In this document: positions 15,218 to 24,514 of the stretch, piece by piece
How positions within the stretch are numbered: position 1 is the first letter of the stretch
Layout of the letters: each line of letters opens with the position of its first letter
Source of the DNA: Parvularcula lutaonensis
GTDB lineage: Bacteria; Pseudomonadota; Alphaproteobacteria; Caulobacterales; Parvularculaceae
DNA length: 64,000 bases
Reading direction: 5' to 3'
Assembly (NCBI RefSeq): GCF_014651915.1
Contig: NZ_BMXU01000001.1
Location: 1,557,501 to 1,621,500, forward strand
Notes under the pieces: generated by a model
The model's database searches: none
Told to the model about the DNA's origin: nothing
What the model saw: the letters and a program-made list of their open reading frames with translations, nothing else
Made by a program: the position numbers and the translations under genes

Positions 15218-16096
15218 CTATCGCGCTGCGGCGACCGCCTTCAGGCCCTCGCGATAGGTGGGGTAGAGAAGGTCGCCGACAAGTGCCTTGAGACGATCGT
15301 TCCTGAGGCGCTTGTTCTCGGCGTAAAAGCTGCGCGCCATCGGCGACAGCTCCTCTTCGATGTCCTCATACCGCTCGACCGGTGGGGGATCGATTCCGAG
15401 CAGCTCGGCGGCATAGGCGATGGGCTCTGCCGAGGGCGAAGGAAGGTCATCGGAGAAATTGACGATGGACGGTGGTTCGTCCGCCTGCAGAAGAGCGTAG
15501 AGCCCGCGGGCGATGTCATCGCGGTGGATGCGGTTGAAGACCTGGCCTTCCTTGACCAGCCTGCGCGAGAGGCCGGCCCTGGCGCCTCGTGTGTTGCCAC
15601 TCAGCGAATCCACTGCGCTGCGTCCGGGTCCGTAGATCCCAGCAAGGCGGCAGAGGACGAGTTCCGCACCAGTGCGATCGGCGAGGGCCTGCCACTGGTT
15701 TTCAGCGGCGAGCCTCTCCTTTCCGCGCTCCGTCCCCGGATTGCAGGGGGTGTCCTCGTCCACCCACTCACCGCCGAAATCTCCATAGACGCCCGATGAA
15801 GAGAGGTAGAGCACCCTCGGACGGGTCCAGAAGCTCACGCCGTCGAGCGCTGTAGCCGCAGGGCACTGTCCTTCATTAGGGGCAGTGCTGACGATAACGG
15901 CGTCCGCCTCCTCAGCGGCCGAAGCGGGCAGCGGAGCAGGGCTTTCCCAGACCACGGGCCTGAACCCCTCGCCAGCCAGCGCCATCGCCTTGGTCCGGTC
16001 GCGCGTGGTGGCAGTGATGTCCCAGCCTTGGTCACGAAGGCGCTGGGCGAGCGGTCGTGCGGAATAGCCAAGACCGATGAACAGCACGCTAGGCAC
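15218..16096 (-). CDS. NAD(P)-dependent epimerase/dehydratase (YeeZ-like SDR)
   Basis: A 292-residue extended-SDR-like protein. The N-terminal nucleotide-binding motif reads SVLFIGLGYSARPLAQRL (a GxGxxx variant). Further motifs are LSSSGVYGDFGGEWVDE and CRLAGIYGPGR, which in this family place the Rossmann strands and the substrate loop. The usual YxxxK pair is not obvious, as is typical for the atypical YeeZ group. The GTG at 16096 overlaps the end of the phosphatase gene by 8 bases, so it is the last gene of a four-gene run. The substrate is unknown. Confidence 0.83.
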   Translation of the reverse strand: MPSVLFIGLGYSARPLAQRLRDQGWDITATTRDRTKAMALAGEGFRPVVWESPAPLPASAAEEADAVIVSTAPNEGQCPAATALDGVSFWTRPRVLYLSSSGVYGDFGGEWVDEDTPCNPGTERGKERLAAENQWQALADRTGAELVLCRLAGIYGPGRSAVDSLSGNTRGARAGLSRRLVKEGQVFNRIHRDDIARGLYALLQADEPPSIVNFSDDLPSPSAEPIAYAAELLGIDPPPVERYEDIEEELSPMARSFYAENKRLRNDRLKALVGDLLYPTYREGLKAVAAAR

Positions 16097-16529
16097 GGCT
16101 CTTCAGCTCACCGATCAGAGTATCGATGCCGCCTTCGAGGAGGTCGAGCACATGGTCGAAGCCATCCTCGCCGCCATAATAGGGATCCGGCACGTCCCGG
16201 TCGAGCAGCATACGGACCTCCGCCGTCCAGTCAGGAAGACGCTGGTCCTCGATATGGGCGAGGTTCGCGCTGTCCATCGCCAGGATGTGGGTGAATTCAT
16301 AGCCATCGCCATCGCTGAACTGCCGGGCACGGAGCGGACTCAGGTCGTAGCCCCGCGCGGCGGCAGCCTTGATCATCCTAGGGTCCGGCGCGGTACCCAC
16401 ATGCCAGCCGCCGGTGCCTGCGCTATCGACTTCGGCGTCGAGGCCCTGGTCCGCAGCGCGCTTGCGGAAGACGGCCTCCGCGGCGGGAGAGCGGCAGATA
16501 TTGCCGAGACAGACGAACAGGATTTTCAC
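16089..16529 (-). CDS. Low-molecular-weight protein-tyrosine phosphatase
   Basis: A 146-residue, complete LMW-PTP. The P-loop is CLGNICRSP (nucleophile Cys7, Arg13), and the general-acid loop reads DVPDPYYGG. Length and motif order match the family. The GTG start overlaps the stop of the DUF1622 gene (GTGA at 16526-16529), showing translational coupling. Such enzymes dephosphorylate tyrosine-kinase targets or arsenate-related substrates. No arsenic or capsule genes are adjacent, so the target is open. Confidence 0.95.
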   Translation of the reverse strand: MKILFVCLGNICRSPAAEAVFRKRAADQGLDAEVDSAGTGGWHVGTAPDPRMIKAAAARGYDLSPLRARQFSDGDGYEFTHILAMDSANLAHIEDQRLPDWTAEVRMLLDRDVPDPYYGGEDGFDHVLDLLEGGIDTLIGELKSRA

Positions 16530-16882
16530 GAGACACCCTGCTGGCGAAGCTCCTTGAGCTCGCGGTTGAGGAAAACGGAGATCAGAGTCCGCACGCTGGC
16601 TATGATCGCGAGGACGATGACGTCTTCGAGGGACCGGTTGACGATGGTGAACAGGATGTCCGCCACGATGAGGAACTCGAGGCCAGCGAGGATATAAGCG
16701 CCGAGATGCACGCGCGCGTCAGCGAGGGCTTCACTCATCCCGCGGGAGCCGGACAGGCTCTGCACGGCCACGGTGAACAGGAACCGGGCTGCGCCGAAAA
16801 CAAGAATTGCGCCGGCAATCAGCTCGATGCTGAAGGCCAGGAATTCGAGCAGGGCCGTCGTGGCTTCCTCAATTCCTTCCAA
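16526..16882 (-). CDS. DUF1622 family membrane protein
   Basis: A 118-residue protein with three predicted membrane spans and the family pattern LGAYILAGLEFLIVADILFT plus a C-terminal SVRTLISVFLNRELKEL. The function of DUF1622 is unknown. The TTG at 16882 is chosen because AGGAGG lies 6 bases upstream; it overlaps the end of the DUF885 gene by 14 bases. It belongs to the run DUF885-DUF1622-PTPase-epimerase. Confidence 0.85.
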   Translation of the reverse strand: MEGIEEATTALLEFLAFSIELIAGAILVFGAARFLFTVAVQSLSGSRGMSEALADARVHLGAYILAGLEFLIVADILFTIVNRSLEDVIVLAIIASVRTLISVFLNRELKELRQQGVS

Positions 16883-18665
16883 GGCTTTCCTCCTGTTCGG
16901 TGATCCAGGCGTCGATCTGTTCTTCGAGAATGCTCAGCGGCAGGGCACCGTTCCCGAGAATTTCGTCATGGAACAGGCGAACGTCGAAATCGTCACCGAG
17001 GCGGCTCTCGGCTCGCTCGCGCAGTTCACGGATCTTTAGCTCGCCAATCTTGTAAGCAAGCGCCTGACCGGGCCAGGTGATGTAGCGGTCAACCTCGCGG
17101 ATGATATTGACCTCCGAAAGGCCGGTATTTTCGAGCATGAAGTCGATCGCTTCCTGCCGCGTCCACCCCTTGGCATGCATTCCCGTATCGACCACCAGTC
17201 GGCAGGCGCGCCACATCTCGTAGGAGAGACGCCCGAAATTGGTCTCCGGCGTGTCATAGAACCCGACTTCCATGCCGAGGCGTTCGGAATAGAGGCCCCA
17301 GCCCTCCGTGAACGCCGTAAAGCCGCCGAAGCGCCGGAACTCCGGTAGGTCGAGTTCCTGGCTGAGCGCGATCTGAAGGTGGTGGCCCGGAACCGCCTCG
17401 TGAAGGGTCAGGCTCTCAAGCTCGTAAAGCGGTCGGCTGTCGAGCTTGGTGGTGTTGAGCCAGTAGGTCCCCGCCCTGGTGCCGTCGGCAGCGGGGCCGG
17501 AATAATAGGCCGTGGTCGTCCCTTCTGCGACGTCAAGCGGGATGGGCCGGATGTCGTAGGGCATCCGCGGCAGGAGGGTGAAGAGATTCACGAGCTGGCC
17601 GTCCATCCGCTTGGCGATGGTCGAAGCGACGGCGATCCGCTCTTCGCCAGTCTTCGGATAGTATTTGGGATCCGTACGCAGATGGTTCTGGAAGGCCGCG
17701 AGGCTGTCGAAGCCCGCTTCTCTTGCGACGTCCTCCATCTCGGATCTGATGCGCGCGACCTCGGAGAGACCGATCTGATGGATCTGCTCCGGGGTCATGT
17801 CGGTGGTGGTATAGCTCCTTGCCCGATAGGCGTAGAAATCCTGCCCGCCATCGAGGCTGCCGACACCGGCTTCGCTGCGGCAGGCCGGCTTGTAAGTACC
17901 CTCATAGAATTCCTTGAAGTCGCGAAAGGCCCGAATGATCCCATCACGGATCACTTGCCTCGCCTGCTCGCGCTGGCCGTCGGTCACGCGTGGGTTATCC
18001 AGGAGCGGTTGCATGAAGACTGACGCGTCGATGTCGTCGACAATGTGGCTCTCATAGGTGCGCTCGAACCCCACCATGGCCTGGCAGGGCTGGGTCCAGC
18101 CTTGATCGACGGCTTCGGCCAGTCGCGCGATCACCGCCTCCATGTAACCGGGCATCGCTTCGAGCCGGCCAAGATAGCTTGCCACATCCTCGTCGCGGCG
18201 AAGGTTCGCGCGCTCGGCCACGCGCGCCAGGCTGAGATGCGGCGCCGAGTAGGTGGTCATGGTGAGATAGCGGCCCGGATGCTCGGCGGCCTCGACAGCA
18301 TCCTCGAGCTCGCGCCGCAGGAGCCGGTAATTGATGCTCTCGTCGCCTTCGAGGCTCTCGCCGTCGATGGCGTCCATGCGCTCCAGCAGCGCCCGGCGGG
18401 CCTCGACGCCTGCCCAATAGCCTTCGAGCGAGGGATCGGAGAGACGGCCGCGCCCTTCAGGATGGCCGAGCTGCTCGGCCAGGACCGGGTTTTCCTCAAG
18501 GCGCAGTGCCCAATGGTCAGCCATGATCTTCGCGAAGCTGTCAGCCCGCTCATCCACCGTTTCCGCCACAACCTCCGGCGCGGGTGCCGGGTCGGTGACG
18601 GTACCCTCTTGCGTGCAGGCGGCGAGGACGAGAATGGCGGCGGTCAGGGACAAGCGCTGGATCAT
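16869..18665 (-). CDS. DUF885 family lipoprotein (putative metallopeptidase)
   Basis: A 598-residue exported protein with a lipoprotein signal peptide ending in LAAC (Cys16). The catalytic-looking zinc motif LTLHEAVPGHHLQIALSQEL is an HExxxGHH variant characteristic of DUF885 proteins, which are thought to be M32-like or related metallopeptidases. Downstream, RFGGFTAFTEGWGLYSERLG supplies the expected Glu. Length is normal. It is first in a four-gene overlapping unit. The peptide substrate is unknown. Confidence 0.9.
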   Translation of the reverse strand: MIQRLSLTAAILVLAACTQEGTVTDPAPAPEVVAETVDERADSFAKIMADHWALRLEENPVLAEQLGHPEGRGRLSDPSLEGYWAGVEARRALLERMDAIDGESLEGDESINYRLLRRELEDAVEAAEHPGRYLTMTTYSAPHLSLARVAERANLRRDEDVASYLGRLEAMPGYMEAVIARLAEAVDQGWTQPCQAMVGFERTYESHIVDDIDASVFMQPLLDNPRVTDGQREQARQVIRDGIIRAFRDFKEFYEGTYKPACRSEAGVGSLDGGQDFYAYRARSYTTTDMTPEQIHQIGLSEVARIRSEMEDVAREAGFDSLAAFQNHLRTDPKYYPKTGEERIAVASTIAKRMDGQLVNLFTLLPRMPYDIRPIPLDVAEGTTTAYYSGPAADGTRAGTYWLNTTKLDSRPLYELESLTLHEAVPGHHLQIALSQELDLPEFRRFGGFTAFTEGWGLYSERLGMEVGFYDTPETNFGRLSYEMWRACRLVVDTGMHAKGWTRQEAIDFMLENTGLSEVNIIREVDRYITWPGQALAYKIGELKIRELRERAESRLGDDFDVRLFHDEILGNGALPLSILEEQIDAWITEQEESLGRN

Positions 18666-18751
18666 GCAGCCCGCTTACCGGCTTTCCACTGGTTTTGCAC
18701 AGGGCGGGCTGTAATATCGGCAGCCCCCCAAGGGTGTGGTAGGAGTGCGGC

Positions 18752-20956
18752 GTGCAGGCAGAACGCGCAGCGATGACGGAGACAGTGCCCAAGCGGCGGG
18801 TCAAGGTGCTGCTGCCGATGCCAGCGGGCAATGGCTATGATTATGCCGTGCCCGAAGGGCTGGATCTTAGACCCGGCGACTTTGTCACTGTTCCGCTGGG
18901 GCCGCGCCAGGTGACCGGCGTGGTTTGGCCCGATGCGAGCGATCCTTCCGTACCCGATGAGAAACTGAAGACGGTCGTCAGGCGCTTCGACGCGCCGCCT
19001 CTTGCCCCCCAGCTTCTCGATTTCGCCGATTGGGCCGCGCGCTATTACATGGTGCCGCGCGGCGCGATCCTGCGCATGGTGGTTCGTGGCGAGCAGGGCC
19101 TTTCCGAGGTCAAGGGCAAGACAGGCTATCGCAAGGCTCCGCTCCCTCAGGGTCTGCGCATGACGCCGAAGCGGGAGGCCGTGCTGGCCGTCGCGGGGGA
19201 GCGCGCGCTCTCCGCCAAGGAGCTGGCCGAGGCAGCAGGCGTGACCGAGGGCGTGGTCCGGGGGCTCGCCGATGCAGGCGCGCTGGTCCCGGTGATGTTC
19301 GACCCCGATCCTCCGTTCACGCCGCCAAACCCTCACCTTCCCGGCCGTGCGCTCGAAGAGGGCCAGGCCGCCGCCGCCGAAGAGCTCCGCAAGCTGATCG
19401 GCGAAGGGAAGGGCACCGCCTTGCTCGACGGCGTCACAGGCTCCGGCAAGACCGAGGTCTATCTCGAGGCCGTCGCCGCTGCGCTGAAAGCAGATGCGCA
19501 GGCGCAGGTGCTTGTGATGCTGCCAGAGATTGCACTCACTCTCCCCTTCCTGAAGCGCCTTGAAGAGCGCTTCGGCGCGCCCCCTGCGCATTGGCATTCC
19601 GACGTGTCCTCCGCAGGCAGGCGCAGGGTCTGGAAGCGGGTGCTCGACGGCACCTGCCGCCTTGTTGTCGGCGCGCGGTCCGCCCTGTTCCTGCCGTGGC
19701 AGAATCTCAAGCTCATCGTTGTCGATGAGGAGCACGACCCTGCATACAAGCAGCAGGACGGCATCCTCTACCACGCGCGAGACATGGCCGTGGCCATGGG
19801 CGCGCGGCAGCAGTTTCCTGTCGTCCTCGCCTCGGCGACGCCGTCGCTGGAAACTGTTCTGAATGCGGAAGAGGGGCGCTATCGGCGGGTCATGCTGCCC
19901 AGCCGGTTCGGTCCTGCAGTGATGCCTGACGTGCATGTCTGCGACATGCGCGCCCATCCGCCGGACCAGGGGCGGTGGCTGGCAGGGCCTGCGGTGGCCG
20001 CGATCAACGACACGCTGGCGCAGAAGAAGCAGGTGCTTCTTTACCTCAACCGCCGCGGTTATGCTCCGGTGACCCTCTGCCGCCGCTGCGGAGAGCGGAT
20101 GACCGCGCCCGACAGCGACACGTGGCTTGTCGAACATAAGTATACGAACCGTCTTGTCTGCCATCAGACGGGCTTTTCGATGCCGAAGCCCGAAAAGTGC
20201 CCTCATTGCGGCGGTGAGGACACGCTCGCGGGCTGTGGTCCGGGGGTGGAGCGGGTCGCGGAAGAAGCGCGGGAACGCTGGCCCGACGCACGCATCGAGA
20301 TCTTCTCCTCCGACACGGTGGATCGTCCGGGCTCGGCGAAAGAGCTTCTCAGTCGGATGACTGCCGGCGAGATCGATATCCTGGTTGCGACGCAGGCGGC
20401 GGCGAAGGGACACAACTTTCCGGGGCTGACACTGGTCGTCGGCGTTGATGCGGATCTCGGCCTGTCAGGCGGCGACCTGCGCGCGGCGGAACGGACCTAT
20501 CAGGTGCTGAGCCAGGTTGCGGGCCGGGCGGGCCGGGCCGCGGACAGGGGCAGCGTGATCCTGCAGTCCTACCAGCCCCAGCATCCGGTGGCTGCAGCGC
20601 TCGCCGCGGGCTCTCGAGACGACTTCCTGCAGGCTGAGCTTTTCAGCCGCGAGGAGATCGGCATGCCACCTTTCGGAAGGCTCGCCGGGCTCATTCTTTC
20701 AGCCAAGGAAGAGCCCAAGCTGATGGCCGATGCGCGGGCCCTGGCGCAGGCTGTTCCCCATGCCGAGGGAATCGAGGTCTGGGGGCCGGCACCTGCGCCT
20801 TTCTACCGTTTGCGCGGGGTCTACCGGCAACGCTTCCTGGTCAAGGGGACCAAACGGTCGAACCTGCAGGCGTTCATCGCCGACTGGCTGGGCACGGTGA
20901 AGCCGACCAGTGCCGTGCGGCGGGTGGTCGATATCGACCCTTACAGCTTCCTCTGA
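18752..20956 (+). CDS. priA: Primosomal replication protein N' (PriA helicase)
   Basis: Restarts stalled replication forks. The 734-residue protein has the N-terminal 3'-DNA-binding domain (VKVLLPMPAGNGYDYAVPEG), helicase Walker A GVTGSGKTEVYLE, the DEEH box VVDEEHDPAYKQQDG, the zinc-binding Cys pairs (CRRCGERM, CPHCGGED) and motif VI (QVAGRAGRAADRG). The GTG at 18752 is preferred, with AGGAG 6 bases upstream, although an ATG seven codons later is possible. It is transcribed towards the SDR gene with no gap between stops. Confidence 0.96.
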   Translation: MQAERAAMTETVPKRRVKVLLPMPAGNGYDYAVPEGLDLRPGDFVTVPLGPRQVTGVVWPDASDPSVPDEKLKTVVRRFDAPPLAPQLLDFADWAARYYMVPRGAILRMVVRGEQGLSEVKGKTGYRKAPLPQGLRMTPKREAVLAVAGERALSAKELAEAAGVTEGVVRGLADAGALVPVMFDPDPPFTPPNPHLPGRALEEGQAAAAEELRKLIGEGKGTALLDGVTGSGKTEVYLEAVAAALKADAQAQVLVMLPEIALTLPFLKRLEERFGAPPAHWHSDVSSAGRRRVWKRVLDGTCRLVVGARSALFLPWQNLKLIVVDEEHDPAYKQQDGILYHARDMAVAMGARQQFPVVLASATPSLETVLNAEEGRYRRVMLPSRFGPAVMPDVHVCDMRAHPPDQGRWLAGPAVAAINDTLAQKKQVLLYLNRRGYAPVTLCRRCGERMTAPDSDTWLVEHKYTNRLVCHQTGFSMPKPEKCPHCGGEDTLAGCGPGVERVAEEARERWPDARIEIFSSDTVDRPGSAKELLSRMTAGEIDILVATQAAAKGHNFPGLTLVVGVDADLGLSGGDLRAAERTYQVLSQVAGRAGRAADRGSVILQSYQPQHPVAAALAAGSRDDFLQAELFSREEIGMPPFGRLAGLILSAKEEPKLMADARALAQAVPHAEGIEVWGPAPAPFYRLRGVYRQRFLVKGTKRSNLQAFIADWLGTVKPTSAVRRVVDIDPYSFL

Positions 20957-20957
20957 C

Positions 20958-21641
20958 CTACCAGGGAATATCCTCGCCCTTATAGTCTTTATAGGTCGCT
21001 TTATCGCCGGGCTTGAGGTCCCTGATGACCTGCACCAGACCACGGGCGCTTTCGTCGGGGTCGATCAGGGCGTTCGGTCCACCCATATCCGTCCGTACCC
21101 ATCCGGGGTGCAGTGTTCCCACGGCGATGCCCTCGCCCTTCAACTCGTAAGCCGCGCAGCACATGGCCATGTTGAGAGCTGTCTTGGACATGCGGTAAGC
21201 GATTGCTCCGCCGCTGGCATCGGCGATGGAGCCGACCTTCGAGCTGATCGCCACCAGCTTCTTCTCCTGTGATCGCCGCGTGTGCGGAAGGAATGCCTGA
21301 AGGGTCTTGATCGTGCCGATGAGGTTGACCTCCATCGTCATCCGCACCGTATCGGCATCCAGTTCGACAAAGCTCTGACGGCTCCGGTCGGGGCCGTAGA
21401 TCCCGGCATTGGCGATGACGATATCCACCGCCTCGTCAATCGTCTCGGCCAGCGTGGCGATCTCGTCGTGGTGGGTGGTGTCGAGGGCGTGGATGTTCAC
21501 GTCGCCAGACAGGCGGCGTAGCTCCTCCGCCGCGGCTGGGCGGCGGCAAGTGGCGTGGACCCGTGCTCCCTCGCCCGCGTAATGCCGGGCCAATGCAAGG
21601 CCGATACCCCGGTTCGCGCCGGTGATGAGGACGGTGGTCAT
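20958..21641 (-). CDS. Short-chain dehydrogenase/reductase
   Basis: A 227-residue classical SDR. It has the cofactor motif TGANRGIGLALA, the NAG motif (VIANAGIYG), catalytic Ser in VAISSKVGSIAD, and the YxxxK pair in AYRMSKTALN. It resembles the CsgA/C-factor-like group of small SDRs. The ATG at 21641 has AGGAG upstream; an extra upstream Met is in frame. The substrate is not predictable. The next gene on the same strand (thiolase) lies 71 bases upstream. Confidence 0.92.
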   Translation of the reverse strand: MTTVLITGANRGIGLALARHYAGEGARVHATCRRPAAAEELRRLSGDVNIHALDTTHHDEIATLAETIDEAVDIVIANAGIYGPDRSRQSFVELDADTVRMTMEVNLIGTIKTLQAFLPHTRRSQEKKLVAISSKVGSIADASGGAIAYRMSKTALNMAMCCAAYELKGEGIAVGTLHPGWVRTDMGGPNALIDPDESARGLVQVIRDLKPGDKATYKDYKGEDIPW

Positions 21642-21712
21642 GGCAGGCTCCTGTGAATGCTCTGCCATCAGGATAGGCGCGCCGGGGCCTCGAGCGACCC
21701 CGGCTAATGAGC

Positions 21713-22903
21713 TCAGACCAGTTCGACGCCGACAGCGGTTGCTTCGCCGCCGCCGATACAGATGGCGGCCGCACCGCGTTTCAGGCCACGATGCCTGAGG
21801 GCATTGACGAGACCGAGAACGATTCGCGTACCCGACGCACCGATCGGGTGGCCAAGGGCGCAAGCGCCGCCATTCACGTTCATCTGGTCATGCTTGATGC
21901 CGAGCTCTTCCATCGCCGCCAGCGGCACCACAGCGAAAGCTTCATTGACCTCGAAAAGGTCGTAATCGGACTGGTTGGTCCCTTCGGCCTCGAAGAGTTT
22001 CTGCAGCGCGCCAACGGGTGCCGTGGTGAACCACGCAGGCTCCTGCGCGTGGCTGGTCATGGCGGTCAGCCTGGCGAGCGGCTTGTGCCCGCGTTTCTCC
22101 GCTTCGCTCAACCGCATCATGACGATGGCGGCTGCGCCGTCGGAGATCGAGCTGGCATTCGCCGCCGTGACGGTGCCGCCCTCGCGACGGAAGGCCGGGC
22201 GAAGCTGGGGGATCTTCTCGCGGCGAGCCTTGAAGGGCTGCTCGTCCTTTTCGATCACGATGGTGCCCGAGCGTGCGTCGATGCTGACATGGACGATCTC
22301 GTCCTTGAATTGTTCTTCCGAGGCAGCCAGCGCCCGGTCGAGCGAGGCGATGGCGTACTCGTCCTGCTGCTCGCGGGTGAATTGATATTTGTCCGCACAC
22401 AGCTCGGCGAAGGTGCCCATCAGGCCGCCTTCATAGGCGTCCTCGAGGCCGTCGAAGAACATGTGGTCGAGGACCTGGCCGTGACCCATGCGGTAGCCCG
22501 AACGGGCCTTGGGCAGGAGATAGGGTGCGTTCGTCATCGACTCCATGCCGCCAGCAACGCCGATCTTCACCGAGCCCGCAGCGATGGCCTGGGCCATCAT
22601 CATGATCGTCTTCATGCCCGAGCCGCACATCTTGTTGACGGTCGTGCAAGGGACGGATGTCGGCAGGCCGCCATGGATCGCTGCCTGGCGCGCCGGGGCC
22701 TGGCCCTGGCCGGCAGGCAGGACGCAGCCCATCAGGCACTCATCGATGTCTTCGGGCTTGAGGCCAGCGCGCTGCACGGCGCCCTTGATCGCGACAGCGC
22801 CGAGCTTGGCAGCCGGCAGGTCGGCGAGCTCGCCCTGCAGGCCACCCATCGGGGTCCTGGCAATCGAGGCAATGACAATGGGATCGTCGGTCGGGAGCAG
22901 CAT
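21713..22903 (-). CDS. Acetyl-CoA C-acetyltransferase (thiolase)
   Basis: A 396-residue thiolase II. The active-site Cys93 lies in TTVNKMCGSGMK, the NEAF motif in FEVNEAFAVVPL, the catalytic His in ACALGHPIGASG, and the second Cys in AAICIGGGEATA. Biosynthetic thiolases of this kind condense two acetyl-CoA to acetoacetyl-CoA for polyhydroxybutyrate or ketone-body routes, and act in reverse in beta-oxidation. No phaB/phaC partner is adjacent, so the pathway is open. Confidence 0.95.
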   Translation of the reverse strand: MLLPTDDPIVIASIARTPMGGLQGELADLPAAKLGAVAIKGAVQRAGLKPEDIDECLMGCVLPAGQGQAPARQAAIHGGLPTSVPCTTVNKMCGSGMKTIMMMAQAIAAGSVKIGVAGGMESMTNAPYLLPKARSGYRMGHGQVLDHMFFDGLEDAYEGGLMGTFAELCADKYQFTREQQDEYAIASLDRALAASEEQFKDEIVHVSIDARSGTIVIEKDEQPFKARREKIPQLRPAFRREGGTVTAANASSISDGAAAIVMMRLSEAEKRGHKPLARLTAMTSHAQEPAWFTTAPVGALQKLFEAEGTNQSDYDLFEVNEAFAVVPLAAMEELGIKHDQMNVNGGACALGHPIGASGTRIVLGLVNALRHRGLKRGAAAICIGGGEATAVGVELV

Positions 22904-22984
22904 GGCCGTCTTCCTTTCGCTAGGGGCGTTTCCACGCGCCCGTTAGCGCAAGACCGGCGGCCTCGTCACCTCATCCCGGCGCGA

Positions 22985-23134
22985 TCAGCGCTCGCGCGGA
23001 CGGTAGGCGAGGGCAAGCGTGAGCAGGAAAACCAGCATCAGCGGCCAGGTCGGCGCAGCCGCCGCGGGCTCGGCCCCTTCCGGGGCAATGCTGGCCGCCT
23101 GAGCAGCGATATGAAGCAGAATCTGGTTCATCAT
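22985..23134 (-). CDS. Putative small single-span membrane protein
   Basis: A 49-codon ORF starting ATGATG. The product has an Ala/Glu/Pro-rich middle, then one membrane segment (WPLMLVFLLTLALAY) and a short basic tail RPRER, an arrangement of span followed by positive charges as in small membrane proteins. No clear ribosome binding site precedes it, so this is a weak call. It lies in an otherwise empty 380-base gap between the thiolase and moeB-like genes. Confidence 0.4.
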   Translation of the reverse strand: MMNQILLHIAAQAASIAPEGAEPAAAAPTWPLMLVFLLTLALAYRPRER

Positions 23135-23287
23135 TTTGCAGTTGCTTACACCATGCCGGGCAAGCTGTCGCGCAGTGAAACATCAAACTGCAGTGACAAA
23201 GGCCGACACGGCCATTGCCGCTTGCCTTGCAGGCCTCGGACCAGTTCGCATTTTTTCAGGACATGAACACGCGCGTTCCTGCGTCGC

Positions 23288-24019
23288 TCAGCCACAGACG
23301 GGGCAGGCGGGGTCCTTCTGGAGGGTGACGCGGCGCACCGTTCCCTGCTTGAGGTCGGCGATCAGCATGGCGCGGGTGAGGGGCGGATCGATCCCGCAGA
23401 GAAGCTTCACGGCTTCCCCTGCCGCAAGGCTGCCGACGACGCCCACGACGGGCCCCATGACGCCATCCCTGTCGCAGAGGCCGTCTTCCTCGGCTGTCTC
23501 GGGAACGAGGCAGGCATAGCAGGGATCATCCTCCGAACCCGGACGGAAAAGCGCAACCTGGCCTTCGAAGCGGGAGGCGGCAGCGGAGAGAAGGGGTTTG
23601 TTTCCGGCAAGGCAGGCGCGGTTGATGAGGTGGCGGCCTGCGATCCGGTCGATGCCCTCGATGATGAGATCGTGGCTTTCTACAAGTTCGTCAGCGTTCC
23701 TGAAACTGAACATCTCCGAGCAACCACGAACCGCGATATCACTGTTCATAGCGCGCAGACGAAGCGCGGCAGCCTCGGCCTTCGGTTTGCCGATGTCGTC
23801 TTCGGTGTAGAGCGTCTGGCGCTGGAGGTTCGAAAGCTCCACCCGATCACCGTCGCAAATCGTCAGTGTGCCAATGCCAGCCCCTGCAAGATAGGCGAGG
23901 ATCGGACAGCCAAGCCCCCCTGCGCCGATAACCAGCACCTTGGCGGCGGCCAGCTTCTTCTGGCCCTGACCGCCGATTTCGGGGAGGAGAAGGTGGTGTT
24001 TATGGCGGAGATCCGCCAC
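23288..24019 (-). CDS. moeB: MoeB/ThiF-family adenylyltransferase
   Basis: E1-like enzyme that adenylates the C-terminus of a sulphur-carrier protein such as MoaD or ThiS. The protein (243 residues from the GTG at 24019) has the ATP-binding motif VIGAGGLGCPILAYLAGAG, the Asp region DGDRVELSNLQRQ, and zinc-binding Cys pairs CYACLVPE and, at the very end, CPVCG. There is no rhodanese domain. An upstream TTG at 24043, overlapping dut, is an alternative start; I prefer the GTG 4 bases after the dut stop. The specific carrier is not identifiable. Confidence 0.9.
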   Translation of the reverse strand: MADLRHKHHLLLPEIGGQGQKKLAAAKVLVIGAGGLGCPILAYLAGAGIGTLTICDGDRVELSNLQRQTLYTEDDIGKPKAEAAALRLRAMNSDIAVRGCSEMFSFRNADELVESHDLIIEGIDRIAGRHLINRACLAGNKPLLSAAASRFEGQVALFRPGSEDDPCYACLVPETAEEDGLCDRDGVMGPVVGVVGSLAAGEAVKLLCGIDPPLTRAMLIADLKQGTVRRVTLQKDPACPVCG

Positions 24020-24023
24020 TGGC

Positions 24024-24497
24024 TCAGACCCCGGTCGAACCAAAGCCGCCTTCGCCGCGCAGGGTTTCGGGCAGATCGTCCTCGGTCACTTCGAAATTTG
24101 CCTGGGTCACCGGGGCCACGACCATCTGGGCGATGCGGTCGCCGCGTTCGATGGTGAAGGACGTGGCTCGCCCCGACATGGGCGAGCTGGCCGAGTTGGT
24201 GTTGACCAGGATGACCTTGACTTCGCCGCGGTAGTCGGCATCCACCGTGCCCGGAGAGTTGAGCACCGTGATGCCATGCTTGGCAGCTAGCCCCGAACGC
24301 GGCCGGACCTGCGCCTCGTAGCCTTCGGGCAGGGCAATCTTCAGGCCCGTCGGGATCATGGCGCGCGCGCCCGGCCCGATGACGATCGGCTCGTCGATGG
24401 CGGCGACAAGGTCGGCCCCGGCAGCGCCGGAGGTCTGGTAACTCGGCAACGGCAGGCCTTCGGCATGGGGCAGGCGTTTGATCAGGACTTTCGGCAT
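24024..24497 (-). CDS. dut: dUTP diphosphatase
   Basis: Hydrolyses dUTP to dUMP, keeping uracil out of DNA. The 157-residue trimeric-type dUTPase has the five family motifs, among them [22 protein letters not shown], the uracil-pocket region [22 protein letters not shown] and the C-terminal ATP-loop-like GEGGFGSTG. Length is normal. It sits 17 bases after folC and ends just before moeB, giving accD-folC-dut-moeB in one direction. Confidence 0.96.
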   Translation of the reverse strand: MPKVLIKRLPHAEGLPLPSYQTSGAAGADLVAAIDEPIVIGPGARAMIPTGLKIALPEGYEAQVRPRSGLAAKHGITVLNSPGTVDADYRGEVKVILVNTNSASSPMSGRATSFTIERGDRIAQMVVAPVTQANFEVTEDDLPETLRGEGGFGSTGV

Positions 24498-24514
24498 GGT
24501 GGGGTTCTCGAGGC

